This document shows positions 1 to 7,839 of a DNA stretch of 64,000 bases, piece by piece. Made by a program: the position numbers and the translations under genes. How positions within the stretch are numbered: position 1 is the first letter of the stretch; every line of letters starts with the position of its first letter. The stretch is from Rothia similimucilaginosa. GTDB taxonomy: Bacteria; Actinomycetota; Actinomycetes; Actinomycetales; Micrococcaceae. Under the pieces are notes generated by a model that searched no databases, was not told where the DNA came from, and saw nothing but the letters and a program-made list of their open reading frames with translations. The stretch spans positions 1 to 64,000 of the forward strand of contig NZ_JAOVAM010000009.1 in the NCBI RefSeq assembly GCF_029850875.1, read 5' to 3'.

Positions 1-36
1 CCCCCCGGGTCCGCCCACCTCCCCGCGCGCGGCCAG

Positions 37-61
37 CCCCCCCCCCCCCCCCCCCCCCCCC
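37..61. repeat. 25-nt poly-C tract
   Basis: Twenty-five consecutive C residues lie about 40 bp beyond the stop codon of the first minus-strand gene. The preceding 36 bases are also almost only C and G. This could be a slippage-prone homopolymer or an assembly artefact near a contig edge. No coding frame uses it. Confidence 0.85.
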
Positions 62-101
62 GCCTCGCTATTATCGCTATGAGAGCAAGCGTTGCCTGTT
101 T

Positions 102-680
102 TTAGGACAGCATCGTGAGGGTGCCGAGCAGACCCAGCAGGCTCAGACCCGAGATGATGTAGGCCAGAATGTTGAAGGTCGTCATCTTCGAGGTGTACTT
201 GGTGGTGTGACCGGTGTTCACCTTCGCCGAGTAGATGGCAAGCCAGATAGACACGCCTACCGGGATCAGACCCACGAGCAGCAGAGCAATCACCATGATG
301 TTGGGGCTCAGACTCAGATTGGAGCTATTAGCAGAGGAGCTGTAACCGCCGGAGCTGATCCTTGCCTCAGCGTGGAGTGCCGCGACCTGAACCCACGCGT
401 AGAGGGTCAGGGCCAGGGCACCCAGGGAGGCACCGAACGCACCGATGGAGTAGAAGTAGCCGGGGCCGCGGAAGTCGCCGGTGGTCTCACCGTAGGGGCG
501 GCGGTGCTCAGCCGGCACCCGGTAGATGTCCGGGATGCGCTGGTAGCTGTCGTCCCGGTCGCGCACGTTAGCGGGTGCCACGCCCAGGGCGGGTGCGGGT
601 GCTACGCCTGCAGGTACCGGCTGCGGGGAGTTTGCGTTGTTCTGCTCCGGGAAGGAGGGGGCGGGAATCTGGTTCTCCAT
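102..680 (-). CDS. Three-helix membrane protein, function unknown
   Basis: This 192-aa protein is not recognised by name. The first ~65 residues are polar, rich in Pro, Ala and Asn, and probably cytoplasmic. They are followed by three hydrophobic segments at about residues 75-100, 128-150 and 168-190. The architecture (Pro-rich N-terminus then a few helices) resembles the DUF4190/DUF4064-type small membrane proteins found in many actinobacteria, but no signature decides this. An upstream in-frame ATG would add 21 residues. The start at 680 was chosen because AAGGA sits six bases before it. It is monocistronic as far as can be seen: the next support on this strand is the phage scar upstream. 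Confidence 0.7.
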   Translation of the reverse strand: MENQIPAPSFPEQNNANSPQPVPAGVAPAPALGVAPANVRDRDDSYQRIPDIYRVPAEHRRPYGETTGDFRGPGYFYSIGAFGASLGALALTLYAWVQVAALHAEARISSGGYSSSANSSNLSLSPNIMVIALLLVGLIPVGVSIWLAIYSAKVNTGHTTKYTSKMTTFNILAYIISGLSLLGLLGTLTMLS

Positions 681-945
681 GGTGTGTCCTTGAGTGGTCG
701 TCATAGCGGCTGTGTGGCTACCGTATCGTAGCGTTGGCGTCACTATGAGCGGCTATGCTATATGACCGGCTACTTTGTGGCTCGTTTGGTGGCTCTGTGG
801 TTGCTCTCTAACGTTGCCGGTGAGATTGAATAAACAATCAATACCGAACAACGGTATCTACCCTTCGATACTACGGCATAGGACGCGTTTTCGTCTTCTC
901 TGATGGCGTTCTCATTACAATGCGGTCACCTGAGCGCCCTCGGGC

Positions 946-1142
946 ACGCCGGTACACCCCAGAACGGACCGGCAATACAGGACCGACCAATTGGGTATAA
1001 AAATACCCGGCAGGTGACGCGGTGGGCGTTCTGCCGGGTGGTAGAAACCTACCACGGTTCTTCCTCTGGATTGGAACCGATAATCACCGCCGCACCCCAT
1101 ACGGGATAGCGGACGGCTGGGAGATCGTGGAGATGCGGGGAA
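946..1142. repeat. Distal copy of ssrA 3'-end/terminator duplication (att-like)
   Basis: This segment is a diverged copy of 1966-2150, in the same orientation. It contains the tmRNA downstream region with its terminator hairpin, and ends with the 15 nt that form the 3' end of tmRNA (1128-1142, to the shared ggggaa). Beyond 1142 the similarity to ssrA stops abruptly. The copy carries about 14 extra bases near 976-990. The two copies look roughly 90 percent identical by eye. A duplicated ssrA 3' end is the usual footprint of tyrosine-integrase insertion, but the extra 180 bp of shared flank is more than a simple att core. Confidence 0.75.
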
Positions 1143-1244
1143 CGCGGTGTTCGTCAAAGACCAGGTGTTCTGTGGTGCTGATGGAGCAGGTGTTTTAAGA
1201 CCAAACCAAGATAAAAGACTCATATATTACCTTTATATACAGCA

Positions 1245-1280
1245 AGATGTGGCAGCAGTTTTAAAACTGCTACCACATCT
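1245..1280. terminator. Inverted repeat, possible terminator of the small membrane ORF
   Basis: Arms 1245-1262 and 1263-1280 are complementary over 18 bp apart from one C/A mismatch. There is no loop beyond the central TTTTAAAA. It lies 33 bp past the stop codon of the minus-strand ORF at 1313-1528, so it could end that transcript. No strong T-run follows on either strand. Confidence 0.45.
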
Positions 1281-1312
1281 CGTTGACCACTTAGAAACTT
1301 CTAAGCGATGTT

Positions 1313-1528
1313 TTACACACTAGGTCCTTTAGGGGGTCCCTTAGGGAACTTTGAATCACTCTCAAGCGTCTTTTTGGCTACAAAAGTGACAAAAAGACCT
1401 CCTAAAATTGCACTTAGAATTGATACTGGATTAAAGAACTCCCCGTCTCTGGCAAATGAGATAATCACCCAGAACACCGGAACAATAGTGAGAAAAAATC
1501 CTAATGTAAATATATTCTTCGTACGCAT
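1313..1528 (-). CDS. Small two-helix membrane protein, likely element-borne
   Basis: This 71-aa protein has two hydrophobic helices (about residues 7-25 and 35-52) followed by a short basic and Pro/Gly-rich tail. No family is recognised. An AGAGG ribosome binding site lies four bases before the ATG, which supports real translation. Base composition is clearly AT-richer than the host genes around it. It sits inside the interval bounded by the duplicated ssrA 3' segments, next to a terminase remnant, so it is probably cargo or a leftover of the integrated phage-like element. Small two-helix proteins in such positions can be holin-like or superinfection-exclusion proteins, but nothing here proves either. 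Confidence 0.5.
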   Translation of the reverse strand: MRTKNIFTLGFFLTIVPVFWVIISFARDGEFFNPVSILSAILGGLFVTFVAKKTLESDSKFPKGPPKGPSV

Positions 1529-1676
1529 TGGACCTCTCCCAGGTTAAAGAGTGAGAGCACAGGACACTGCTGCAACAGTATGATGAATGCATTCCCACAC
1601 CATATAGTGATGCATCTCACATCACTAATTAATAGTTTACCAGAGAGTCTCATCAGATGCAACACGTAAATTGACA

Positions 1677-1934
1677 TTACATGAAAAATATGCATTTGCT
1701 ATCATACACGCTCTCAGTGGCGGGTCCACTACCGCATCTAATCGCACGGTCGAGGCCCATGATAGTGGCCACCACACCATCGATCTTCTCGGTGAATTTT
1801 TCTTTGTCGGGTTTGATGTTCCCGGCAGAGTCGGTGCGGACGAACATATTATCCATCATCCACTGCAAAACCGGGTGACCCTCATGAGCGAGCTTTCCCT
1901 CCATGACCAGGTTCATCAGTTCCTTTTGACGTTA
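1677..1934 (-). pseudogene. Phage terminase large subunit, C-terminal remnant
   Basis: About 85 codons remain, reading from just after a TAA at about 1937 to a stop at 1677. The sequence matches the C-terminal end of Terminase_1-type (HK97-like) large subunits: an HEGHPVLQWMMDN stretch, then NIKPDKEKFTEKIDG, then VATIMGLDRAI, and a final SVYDS motif. In intact proteins these sit in the last ~80 residues of about 500, after the ATPase and nuclease domains, which are missing here. The fragment ends near the start of the proximal duplicated segment at 1966. It is the clearest sign that a prophage once occupied the ssrA 3' site. Confidence 0.8.
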
Positions 1935-1965
1935 GCCTAAACCTTTTGACGCCCAACCCACGAGC

Positions 1966-2150
1966 ATGCCGGTACACCCCCGGAACAGACCGACAATTGG
2001 GCATAAAAAATACCCGGCAGGTGACGCCGTGGGGCGTCCTGCCGGGTGGTAGAAACCTACCGCAGTTCTTCCTCTGGATTGGAACCGATAATCACCACCG
2101 CACCCCATACGGAATAGCGGACGGTTGGGAGATCGTGGAGATGCGGGGAA
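1966..2150. repeat. Proximal copy of the ssrA 3'-end/terminator duplication
   Basis: This is the partner of 946-1142. It covers the last 15 nt of ssrA, the tmRNA terminator and about 125 bp further downstream. The two copies bracket roughly 1 kb that holds the terminase remnant and the AT-rich membrane ORF. Confidence 0.75.
2005..2047 (-). terminator. Rho-independent terminator of ssrA
   Basis: Arms 2012-2021 and 2038-2047 (ACCCGGCAGG with CCTGCCGGGT) form the outer stem and GACGCC with GGCGTC extends it inward. On the minus strand the stem is followed by a run of six T. It lies about 90 bp past the tmRNA 3' end. Confidence 0.85.
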
Positions 2151-2505
2151 TCGAACCCCGGTCCGATGTGGCGTCAACGGGGCTTCTCCGTGCGCAGTTT
2201 ATGCGAACGCTACTTTTCGGCTCCGGTACTTGCATAAACACATATACCGACGAACCTAGTCACGTAAAAGTCCCGCCAGCCCCCGCAACAAGGGCTAGCA
2301 GCAGTGGCCTTTTAAGTCGATGCCGGTAACTGAGCCAAAGGCATGCTCAGGCCGACAGACGGCAACTCGCGCTTAGGCAGCGAGTGCGAAGTCAGTGCGC
2401 TTAGATTCTGCACTTAATTTTTTGCAGAGGGCGTTAACGAGATAACCCTGCATCCTCGGCACGCTTCACCCATCTCAACTCACATCGTCGAAACCGATCA
2501 TCCCC
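2136..2505 (-). ncRNA. ssrA: tmRNA
   Basis: About 370 nt on the minus strand. tmRNA rescues ribosomes stalled on broken mRNAs together with SmpB (encoded at 4563-5057), acting first as a tRNA-Ala-like acceptor and then as a template for a degradation tag. The 5' GGGGAUG pairs with 3' CAUCUCC to form the acceptor stem. The T-arm contains GGTTCGATTCC. The tag reading frame ends TTC GCA CTC GCT GCC TAA near 2390. Starting from the GCA resume codon it gives AESKRTDFALAA, of the usual actinobacterial length and with the LAA protease signal. The CCA end is not encoded. The last 15 nt are duplicated at 1128-1142. Confidence 0.93.
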
Positions 2506-2881
2506 CTATGCTTTTATCAAAAAGCCCACCGTCTTCTGAAAGTTTTCCTCAACATACCTTGATGCCGCGGTGCCATTCAAACACGGTAGAGATTCAGTAT
2601 ATCGGAGGTGTTTAACGGTGTGCAAGTCCCCTACCCCACACGCAGGGTGCGCTCACTGACAGAGAACACCCGCCAAGAACAGACGCAGAGAACGCTGCCT
2701 GCGAAGAGCGCACCTCCACCGCCGAAACATCCGCCACCGCACACACCCGAATCAACGGCGGGCCCAGAAAATCGGTGCAGAAAATCGGCACAGAAGATCA
2801 CGGGCACAGCAAACGGGGTGAGGCGCCCCAAATCTTCTGGGAGCCTCACCCCGTTCGCGTACCGCACTAGGCTGTCAAACC
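2506..2881. other. Intergenic region with ssrA promoter and hairpin
   Basis: I see no gene here. Just upstream of ssrA on the minus strand, GATAAA lies at about 2513-2518 and TTTCAG lies 17 bp further upstream, a plausible but weak -10/-35 pair. The other end holds the hairpin at 2812-2854. ORFs covering 2608-2988 on the plus strand and 2631-2867 on the minus strand cross this hairpin and resemble no protein. Confidence 0.5.
2812..2854 (-). terminator. Hairpin terminator of the YGQ-rich DUF4190 gene
   Basis: Thirteen perfectly complementary bases (2812-2824 and 2842-2854) flank a 17-base loop, 28 bp past the stop codon at 2882. The T-run after the stem is short. Confidence 0.65.
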
Positions 2882-3736
2882 TTAGCGGTGAGCCGAAACA
2901 GTCATGCGGTTGTTCGGGTTGTCACCAATCTGGCAGACCACGTTACCGTGACCATCCTCGGTACCAACCTCAAGGCACTTCTGAGTAGCCTGAACTAAAG
3001 AAATGGCTACGAAAAGCATGCAAATCGAAATCAGGACAGACACCGCACCAGTGATAATACCGGTCAGGGCGAATGCCTTACCTGCGCCAACTTCCTTCGT
3101 CTTCTTGAGGGACAGCACGCCCAGAATAATCGCGGCGATACCCAACAGGGCACCAAACACAAGGAAACCTGTCAGTACAGCCGCGATACCGAGAATCATC
3201 GCCGCCAGTGCCATGCCGGGAGCCTTCTTCGTCACCGGAGCCGCATACGGGTAACCCGCGGGCTGGCCGTAACCGTAAGCATCCTGCTGAGGCTGCTGCT
3301 GGTAAGAGTTCTGCTGGTAGTTGTAGTCAGCGGGCTGCGCCTGGTAGGAGGCGTCCTGACCGTAGCCATACTGCTGCTGGACGGGCTGAGCCTGGCCGTA
3401 GGGGTTCTGCGCTGCAGCACCCTGAGCCGAAGCGCCCTGGGCAGAAATACCCTGAGCAGCGTTCTGGCCGTAAGCATTCTGAGAAGAAGACTGCGCACCG
3501 AACTGACCGTACTGGTTCTGCTGGGGCGCGTTCTGCGCAGTAGTGTTCTGTTGAGTCTGGCCGTAGCTATTCTGGGCGGATGCGCTCTGACCGTAATCCT
3601 GGCCGTAAGTACTCTGCGTTGCAGGAGCCTGGCCGTAATTCTGACCGTAAGAGCTCTGGGCTGAAGAATTAGGCTGCTGAGCAGCGTAGGGGTTCTGTGC
3701 GTTTCCCTGGTTGTTTCCGTAGTTATTCTCAGACAT
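2882..3736 (-). CDS. DUF4190-type membrane protein with long YGQ-rich low-complexity N-terminus
   Basis: This 284-aa protein has two parts. Residues 1 to about 165 are almost entirely Gln, Asn, Tyr, Ser, Ala and Gly, with many YGQ and AQN/SYGQ units. About 170-250 hold two hydrophobic segments separated by a short KKTKEVGAGK loop, the layout of DUF4190 proteins (GMALAAMILGIAAV, then LTGIITGAVSVLISI). A short C-terminal tail with two Cys follows (CLEVGTEDGHGNVVC). The family has no established function. The low-complexity part would face the cytoplasm if the first helix runs inside to outside. A shorter paralogue lies directly upstream at 3975-4439. Both tails contain a Cys pair around a GNxVC motif. 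Confidence 0.8.
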   Translation of the reverse strand: MSENNYGNNQGNAQNPYAAQQPNSSAQSSYGQNYGQAPATQSTYGQDYGQSASAQNSYGQTQQNTTAQNAPQQNQYGQFGAQSSSQNAYGQNAAQGISAQGASAQGAAAQNPYGQAQPVQQQYGYGQDASYQAQPADYNYQQNSYQQQPQQDAYGYGQPAGYPYAAPVTKKAPGMALAAMILGIAAVLTGFLVFGALLGIAAIILGVLSLKKTKEVGAGKAFALTGIITGAVSVLISICMLFVAISLVQATQKCLEVGTEDGHGNVVCQIGDNPNNRMTVSAHR

Positions 3737-3916
3737 CCGTCGTTCTTTCCATCACAGTTACAGCGAACAATTTATACTCACCCAATGCACCATTGCGCGC
3801 TGAGTTCAGTTCCATTATATGAATAAGCCATCACCTGGGGCATCTATGAAGTCTAAGATTCCAGAATCATCCCCCAGAATCCACCAATCGGGCAGATTCA
3901 GCGCCGAAAAAGAGCA

Positions 3917-3949
3917 AGGGACCGAATAGTTCACCACTATTCGGTCCCT
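3917..3949 (-). terminator. Rho-independent terminator of the second DUF4190 gene
   Basis: Arms 3917-3929 and 3937-3949 (13 bp, 7-base loop) are followed on the minus strand by CTCTTTTT. It lies 26 bp past the stop codon at 3975. Confidence 0.85.
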
Positions 3950-3974
3950 CAACGTTTCAAAGACTCAACGTGAC

Positions 3975-4439
3975 TTAACGGCGGACAGATTCATATTCCT
4001 TAGGGCTCATCGTCATGGTTTCACCATGAACGGTGCACACATAGTTACCGCTCGAATCCTGCACCGCATTCTCAGCGCAGTCGCTGAGCATACCAATGCC
4101 AATCAAGCCCAGAATCAGCACGCCAACAGCAACAATCATGCCCAGCGCACCGGTGACAATACCACCAATCGCCATACCCTTACCGGAGGCGGTACCATTC
4201 TTCACCTTCACCAGGGCAACAATACCCAGAATCACGCCAACCAGACCCAGCACGCCACCGAAAATCAGCCAGCCAGACAGCAGACCAATAATACCCAGAA
4301 TCAGCGAAGCAATCGCCAGAGCCGAGCTCGGAGTCGGCTGGTAGCCGGGGTAGCCACCCTGCATATTGTATGCGGGGGCCTGCTGCGGTGCGGGGATGAA
4401 CTCGCCCGGGTTCTGCTGGTAATTCGGGTTCTCAGACAT
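3975..4439 (-). CDS. DUF4190-type small membrane protein
   Basis: This 154-aa protein has a short Gln/Pro/Tyr-rich N-terminus (about 35 residues) and two hydrophobic regions at about 40-80 and 95-125 separated by KVKNGTASGKG, the DUF4190 layout. Its short tail carries CAENAVQDSSGNYVC. It resembles the larger protein at 2882-3736 without the long low-complexity region. The start at 4439 was chosen because GAGGAG lies six bases before it; a 17-residue longer version has no such site. Function is unknown. Confidence 0.8.
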   Translation of the reverse strand: MSENPNYQQNPGEFIPAPQQAPAYNMQGGYPGYQPTPSSALAIASLILGIIGLLSGWLIFGGVLGLVGVILGIVALVKVKNGTASGKGMAIGGIVTGALGMIVAVGVLILGLIGIGMLSDCAENAVQDSSGNYVCTVHGETMTMSPKEYESVRR

Positions 4440-4562
4440 ATGTCTCCTCATAAAATATGGTGCTCGCGGTACGCCACGATTTTCCAACAATTATACGCGA
4501 GGAACCGTGCCCGCATCTACCAGAAGTCACCGACTAGATAGGTTCCCGCCGCCGCCTCAGCT

Positions 4563-5057
4563 CTAGCCGAGGTTGCGGTAACGCATCGCGCGGCGCGCCT
4601 CCAGGTCATCCTGACGCTCACGCAAAGCCTGACGCTTATCGTACTCACGCTTACCGGTCGCCAAAGCAATCTCAACCTTCGCACGACCATTCGAGAAGTA
4701 CAGCTTCAACGGAACCACCGTGTAACCGGTCTCCTTCAGCTTCTGCGCCAACTTATTAATCTCAGAACGATGCAGCAGCAGCTTCCGGCGACGACGAGCT
4801 GCATGGTTCGTCCACGTACCGTAACCATACTCCGCGATATGAATACCCTCGAGCCACATCTCGTTATCGGTCACCTGGCAGAAACCGTCCACAATGGACG
4901 CCCCGCCATCACGCAGAGATTTCACCTCAGTACCCAGCAGAACAATGCCCGCCTCATAGGTATCCACAATGTTGTAGTTGTGGCGAGCCTTCTTATTCTG
5001 GGCAATAATCGCGTTATTCGGGTCCTTCTTCGCGTCTTTCTTCTTTTTCTGAGCCAT
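4563..5057 (-). CDS. smpB: SsrA-binding protein SmpB
   Basis: This 164-aa protein binds the tRNA-like domain of tmRNA and brings it to stalled ribosomes for trans-translation. After a Lys-rich N-terminus ([11 protein letters not shown]) the family pattern is clear: [18 protein letters not shown], then [12 protein letters not shown] and GFCQV. Later come [32 protein letters not shown] and a basic C-terminal helix ([17 protein letters not shown]). The start was taken as ATG 5057, with AAGGA seven bases upstream; a GTG one codon earlier is less likely. It follows prfB by 19 bp and is probably co-transcribed with it. Its RNA partner ssrA lies 2 kb downstream. The ftsE and ftsX genes often found between prfB and smpB in actinobacteria are absent. 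Confidence 0.96.
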   Translation of the reverse strand: MAQKKKKDAKKDPNNAIIAQNKKARHNYNIVDTYEAGIVLLGTEVKSLRDGGASIVDGFCQVTDNEMWLEGIHIAEYGYGTWTNHAARRRRKLLLHRSEINKLAQKLKETGYTVVPLKLYFSNGRAKVEIALATGKREYDKRQALRERQDDLEARRAMRYRNLG

Positions 5058-5076
5058 CACTCAATCCTTATACGTC

Positions 5077-6204
5077 TTAGCTCTCTTCAACCGCGCGCCC
5101 CGAAGCACGCCAGCGAATACCAGCATCAATAAAGGCGTTCAAACCGCCATCCAAAACATTAGAGGTATTACCCTCCTCATAGCCGGTACGCAGATCCTTC
5201 ACCATCTGGTATGGATGCAGAACATAGGAGCGCATCTGATCACCCCAGCTTGCCTTAATATCACCGGCAAGCTCCTTCCTCTTCGCATCCTCCTGCTCCT
5301 TACGCAACAGCAACAGGCGAGACTGTAGCACACGCAAAGCCGCCGCACGGTTCTGCAACTGAGACTTCTCATTCTGCATCGACACCACAATACCGGTCGG
5401 CAAGTGAGTCATACGCACCGCCGAATCCGTCGTGTTCACCGACTGGCCGCCCGGGCCCGACGAGCGGAACACATCCACCTTAATCTCGGACTCGGGGATC
5501 TCAATAGCATCCGTCTGCTCAATCAGAGGAATTACCTCAACCGCAGCAAACGACGTCTGACGGCGGCCCTGATTATCGAACGGAGAAATACGCACCAGGC
5601 GGTGAGTACCCGCCTCCACCGACAGGCGACCAAAAGCGTACGGCGCATTAACCTCAAAGGTCACCGACTTCAGGCCCGCCTCCTCAGCGTAGGAGGTATC
5701 CAGAACCTTCGTCGGGTAGCCGTTCTTCTCCGCCCAACGCAGGTACATGCGCAGCAGCATCTCCGCGAAATCAGCAGCATCCACGCCACCGGCGCCCGAA
5801 CGGATCGTCACCACAGCCTCACGCTGATCGTACTCACCCGACAGTAGCACCAGCACCTCAAGCTCTTCCAGTTTTGCGCGGATTTCACCGCACTCACGCT
5901 CAGCATCGGCGAGCAGCTCGGCGGCAGTCTCCTCATCCTCAGCTTCTGCAAGCTCCACCATTACCTCAACATCATCAATGCGAGAAGACAGCGAACGCAG
6001 ACGATTCAGTTCCGATTGCTTATACGACAGTGCGCTCGTCACCTTCTGCGCATTCTCCACGTCATCCCACAAATCGGGTGCAGCAGCCTGCGCAGACAGG
6101 TCCTCAATGGCGCGCTCAATCCCCTCAATATCGCTCACAGCAGCAATAGAGGTGAAAATCGTGCGAAGCTCTTTAATCTCAGCAGAAAAGTCGAAGGATG
6201 CCAT
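5077..6204 (-). CDS. prfB: Peptide chain release factor 2
   Basis: RF2 (375 aa) recognises UGA and UAA and triggers peptide release. The SPF codon-recognition tripeptide is present in [16 protein letters not shown], and the catalytic GGQ in [17 protein letters not shown]. The N-terminal coiled-coil domain 1 and the long central beta region are both present. There is no sign of the programmed +1 frameshift found near codon 26 in many other bacteria; the frame is open from the start. ATG 6204 fits the family N-terminus ([14 protein letters not shown]). The longest frame would add 18 unrelated residues. No strong ribosome binding site precedes either start. It is the first gene of a probable prfB-smpB operon. 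Confidence 0.95.
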   Translation of the reverse strand: MASFDFSAEIKELRTIFTSIAAVSDIEGIERAIEDLSAQAAAPDLWDDVENAQKVTSALSYKQSELNRLRSLSSRIDDVEVMVELAEAEDEETAAELLADAERECGEIRAKLEELEVLVLLSGEYDQREAVVTIRSGAGGVDAADFAEMLLRMYLRWAEKNGYPTKVLDTSYAEEAGLKSVTFEVNAPYAFGRLSVEAGTHRLVRISPFDNQGRRQTSFAAVEVIPLIEQTDAIEIPESEIKVDVFRSSGPGGQSVNTTDSAVRMTHLPTGIVVSMQNEKSQLQNRAAALRVLQSRLLLLRKEQEDAKRKELAGDIKASWGDQMRSYVLHPYQMVKDLRTGYEEGNTSNVLDGGLNAFIDAGIRWRASGRAVEES

Positions 6205-6332
6205 AGCTTTTAACACTATCGCGAAACTGCCAGAAAGTCCCGCCGTTACAGCCCGCAACAGCCCACAGCGCAGAAGGACAGGTGGGTAGAGGGCAAAGGC
6301 CGCGGAACGAAGATGTAAAAGAAGGCAAAAAA

Positions 6333-6380
6333 CGAGGGTGCATCCGCTAGCCGTTACACTACCTTACGGATGCACCCTCG
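6333..6380 (-). terminator. Rho-independent terminator of the Tad operon
   Basis: A 14-bp perfect stem (6333-6346 with 6367-6380) is followed on the minus strand by six T. It lies 72 bp beyond the stop of the last tad gene. Confidence 0.9.
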
Positions 6381-6451
6381 CAAGCTATGGGGGCTCACAA
6401 CACACCAATAAGAGAGTGAGCTGATAAGCCCTTGCGCCGTTGATAGACGCA

Positions 6452-6949
6452 CTAATCGGTGGAAGGTCCCTGGCTCATCTTCAAACGCGACGAACCATGA
6501 GCGGTCACCTCAATGCCATCAGGCACCAGAATCGACAGCAGCGGCGGACGAATACGAGCCGACAGGTACACGTGCACGCTGTGATCAGAATCCACGGACA
6601 CGTTCTCCAGACGCAACCTATGAAAATCCTGTCCCGGCTGAACCTCAGCCAGGTACGTGCTCGCATACTCCCACGCCGCCGAACCATTCGCCTCCTCCGG
6701 AGTGCGGATCGTGCGGGTAATCGAGTTCGCCTGAGCGTCCGCCACATCCTGCAGATGCTGAGTCTGCAGATAGGCACCGGTAATCGCCACCGTCACCGAG
6801 CCGATAAGCAGAAGCAACGCCAGCATGCCCACAATCAGCAGGGCAATACTGCCCTCTTCCGGGTCTGAGGCGAGCGCCCGGCTCTGCACACCGGCATGAG
6901 CCGGTAAACCATTAGGAATCAGCATGACCAGACCCCCAACTCGTCGCAT
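6452..6949 (-). CDS. TadG/TadE-like pseudopilin, last gene of the Tad operon
   Basis: This 165-aa protein has a short N-terminus, a DPEEGS motif and then one long hydrophobic helix (about residues 36-60). The body is predicted extracellular, with a DVADAQANSITRTIRTPEEANG stretch typical of TadE/TadG-like minor pilins in actinobacteria. Such proteins sit in the membrane and prime or cap Flp pilus assembly. The gene overlaps the previous one by 38 bp with this start. A second candidate, ATG 6925 (MLIPNG), shortens the overlap to 14 bp and has a G-rich stretch upstream, so the start is uncertain. It ends the operon; a terminator follows. Confidence 0.75.
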   Translation of the reverse strand: MRRVGGLVMLIPNGLPAHAGVQSRALASDPEEGSIALLIVGMLALLLLIGSVTVAITGAYLQTQHLQDVADAQANSITRTIRTPEEANGSAAWEYASTYLAEVQPGQDFHRLRLENVSVDSDHSVHVYLSARIRPPLLSILVPDGIEVTAHGSSRLKMSQGPSTD

Positions 6950-7418
6950 GAGAACTCACCGGAATCACACCGCCGCCCATAAACGAAGGCAACAGCAGCA
7001 AACGTGCCTGAACCGTCACCGTGGCGTACGCCTTCGTACCCGAGACGCACTCCCCCGACGAACAGCTCAACGACACGCTCACATCGGAGGGCTCAACCCC
7101 GTAATCAGCGGCAGCATGCACCGCCAGACGCTGAGCCAAATCCGGGCCAACCGACGAATCCTGCGGTTGCTCCTGCACATACAGCACCACCTGGGCGCTC
7201 GCAGCATGAGCCGCCATCACTGAAGACTGCAAGCTAAAGATCGTCAGAATGCCGTAGAGCACCGGGATGAGCAGAGTAATGCCCAACCCCAGGAACTCCA
7301 CAATGGCGCTACCCTCTTCAGGATTGTACAAATCGGAGCGGTTCTTCAGGTGTTCCTTCACACACCGCCGAAGCGAAAAGCCACTAATCACCGGAACGAT
7401 GCTCCGCATAAATCGCAT
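6912..7418 (-). CDS. TadE-like minor pilin
   Basis: This 168-aa protein has a basic N-terminus, the motif YNPEEGSAIVEFLG at about residues 31-44, and a single hydrophobic helix reaching to about residue 68. The EEGSAIVEF signature is the hallmark of TadE proteins, whose N-terminal segment is processed like a prepilin. The C-terminal part holds a CSSGEC cysteine pair, probably a disulphide outside the cell. The gene overlaps the upstream TadE gene by 35 bp and the downstream gene by 14-38 bp, so translation is likely coupled. Confidence 0.8.
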   Translation of the reverse strand: MRFMRSIVPVISGFSLRRCVKEHLKNRSDLYNPEEGSAIVEFLGLGITLLIPVLYGILTIFSLQSSVMAAHAASAQVVLYVQEQPQDSSVGPDLAQRLAVHAAADYGVEPSDVSVSLSCSSGECVSGTKAYATVTVQARLLLLPSFMGGGVIPVSSHATSWGSGHADS

Positions 7419-7839
7419 GCCCCTTCACCTCAATGGAATCCGGAAAACCCCACGGGCCCAGCACCGGCAAAGGCGACTTCACCGTCACCTCCAAGGTGCG
7501 CACCCCCGTAGAATCACTACTCTGATGGTACGAAATATTCTCAGCATAGGAAGACGGAAGAACCCCCTCAATCATCTGACGGGTACGCTCCATGCCCTCC
7601 TGCGGAGTGCGGTCACGCATCGTACCGTAACGTGCCCCAGCCGCCGCAGCATCCACCAACATGGTTCGTGCATACAGAGCGAAAGAAACCTGCAGAATCG
7701 CCATGGTTAGCAACACCAACAGCGCACCGACCATGACGAATTCCGTGCTGGCGTCACCGCGCTCGCTATCCTCCACAGAATATTCCGCGGAGGATAGCTC
7801 AGCGGCAGTCAGCTCAGAAGCGATGCGGGGCTTACACAT
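7384..7839 (-). CDS. TadE-like minor pilin
   Basis: This 151-aa protein has a polar acidic N-terminus, the SERGDASTEFVMVGALLVLL motif that defines TadE proteins, and one transmembrane helix. The domain after it has ARTMLVDAAAAGARYG, the conserved actinobacterial TadE continuation. Its ATG overlaps the stop codon of the flp pilin gene (TAATG), so it is translationally coupled to it. It probably acts as a minor pilin of the Tad system. Confidence 0.82.
   Translation of the reverse strand: MCKPRIASELTAAELSSAEYSVEDSERGDASTEFVMVGALLVLLTMAILQVSFALYARTMLVDAAAAGARYGTMRDRTPQEGMERTRQMIEGVLPSSYAENISYHQSSDSTGVRTLEVTVKSPLPVLGPWGFPDSIEVKGHAIYAEHRSGD

Larger units (their letters stand above)
744..1312. other. 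Gene-free stretch upstream of the ssrA-linked scar
   Basis: I see no convincing gene here. It holds the distal copy of the ssrA-linked duplication (946-1142, listed separately), a terminator-like hairpin inside that copy (1005-1013 with 1031-1039), and an 18-bp-arm inverted repeat at 1245-1280. ORFs read across the duplicated DNA on the minus strand are shadows: the same frame occurs in both copies and runs over the terminator hairpin. Confidence 0.6.

Noticed and set aside
915-1223. 102-aa minus-strand ORF and its counterpart at 1932-2177
   Set aside because: Both come from the duplicated ssrA flank; they read through the terminator hairpin and the tmRNA 3' end, and have no ribosome binding site.
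1671-1940. 89-aa plus-strand ORF over the terminase remnant
   Set aside because: It is antisense to the recognisable terminase frame; its own sequence matches nothing.
2608-2988. 126-aa plus-strand ORF after ssrA
   Set aside because: It overlaps the 3' end of the DUF4190 gene on the other strand and crosses a terminator hairpin; the composition is Pro/Arg-rich noise.
5077-6204. Programmed +1 frameshift in prfB
   Set aside because: The RF2 frame is open from the first codon with no internal TGA near codon 26.
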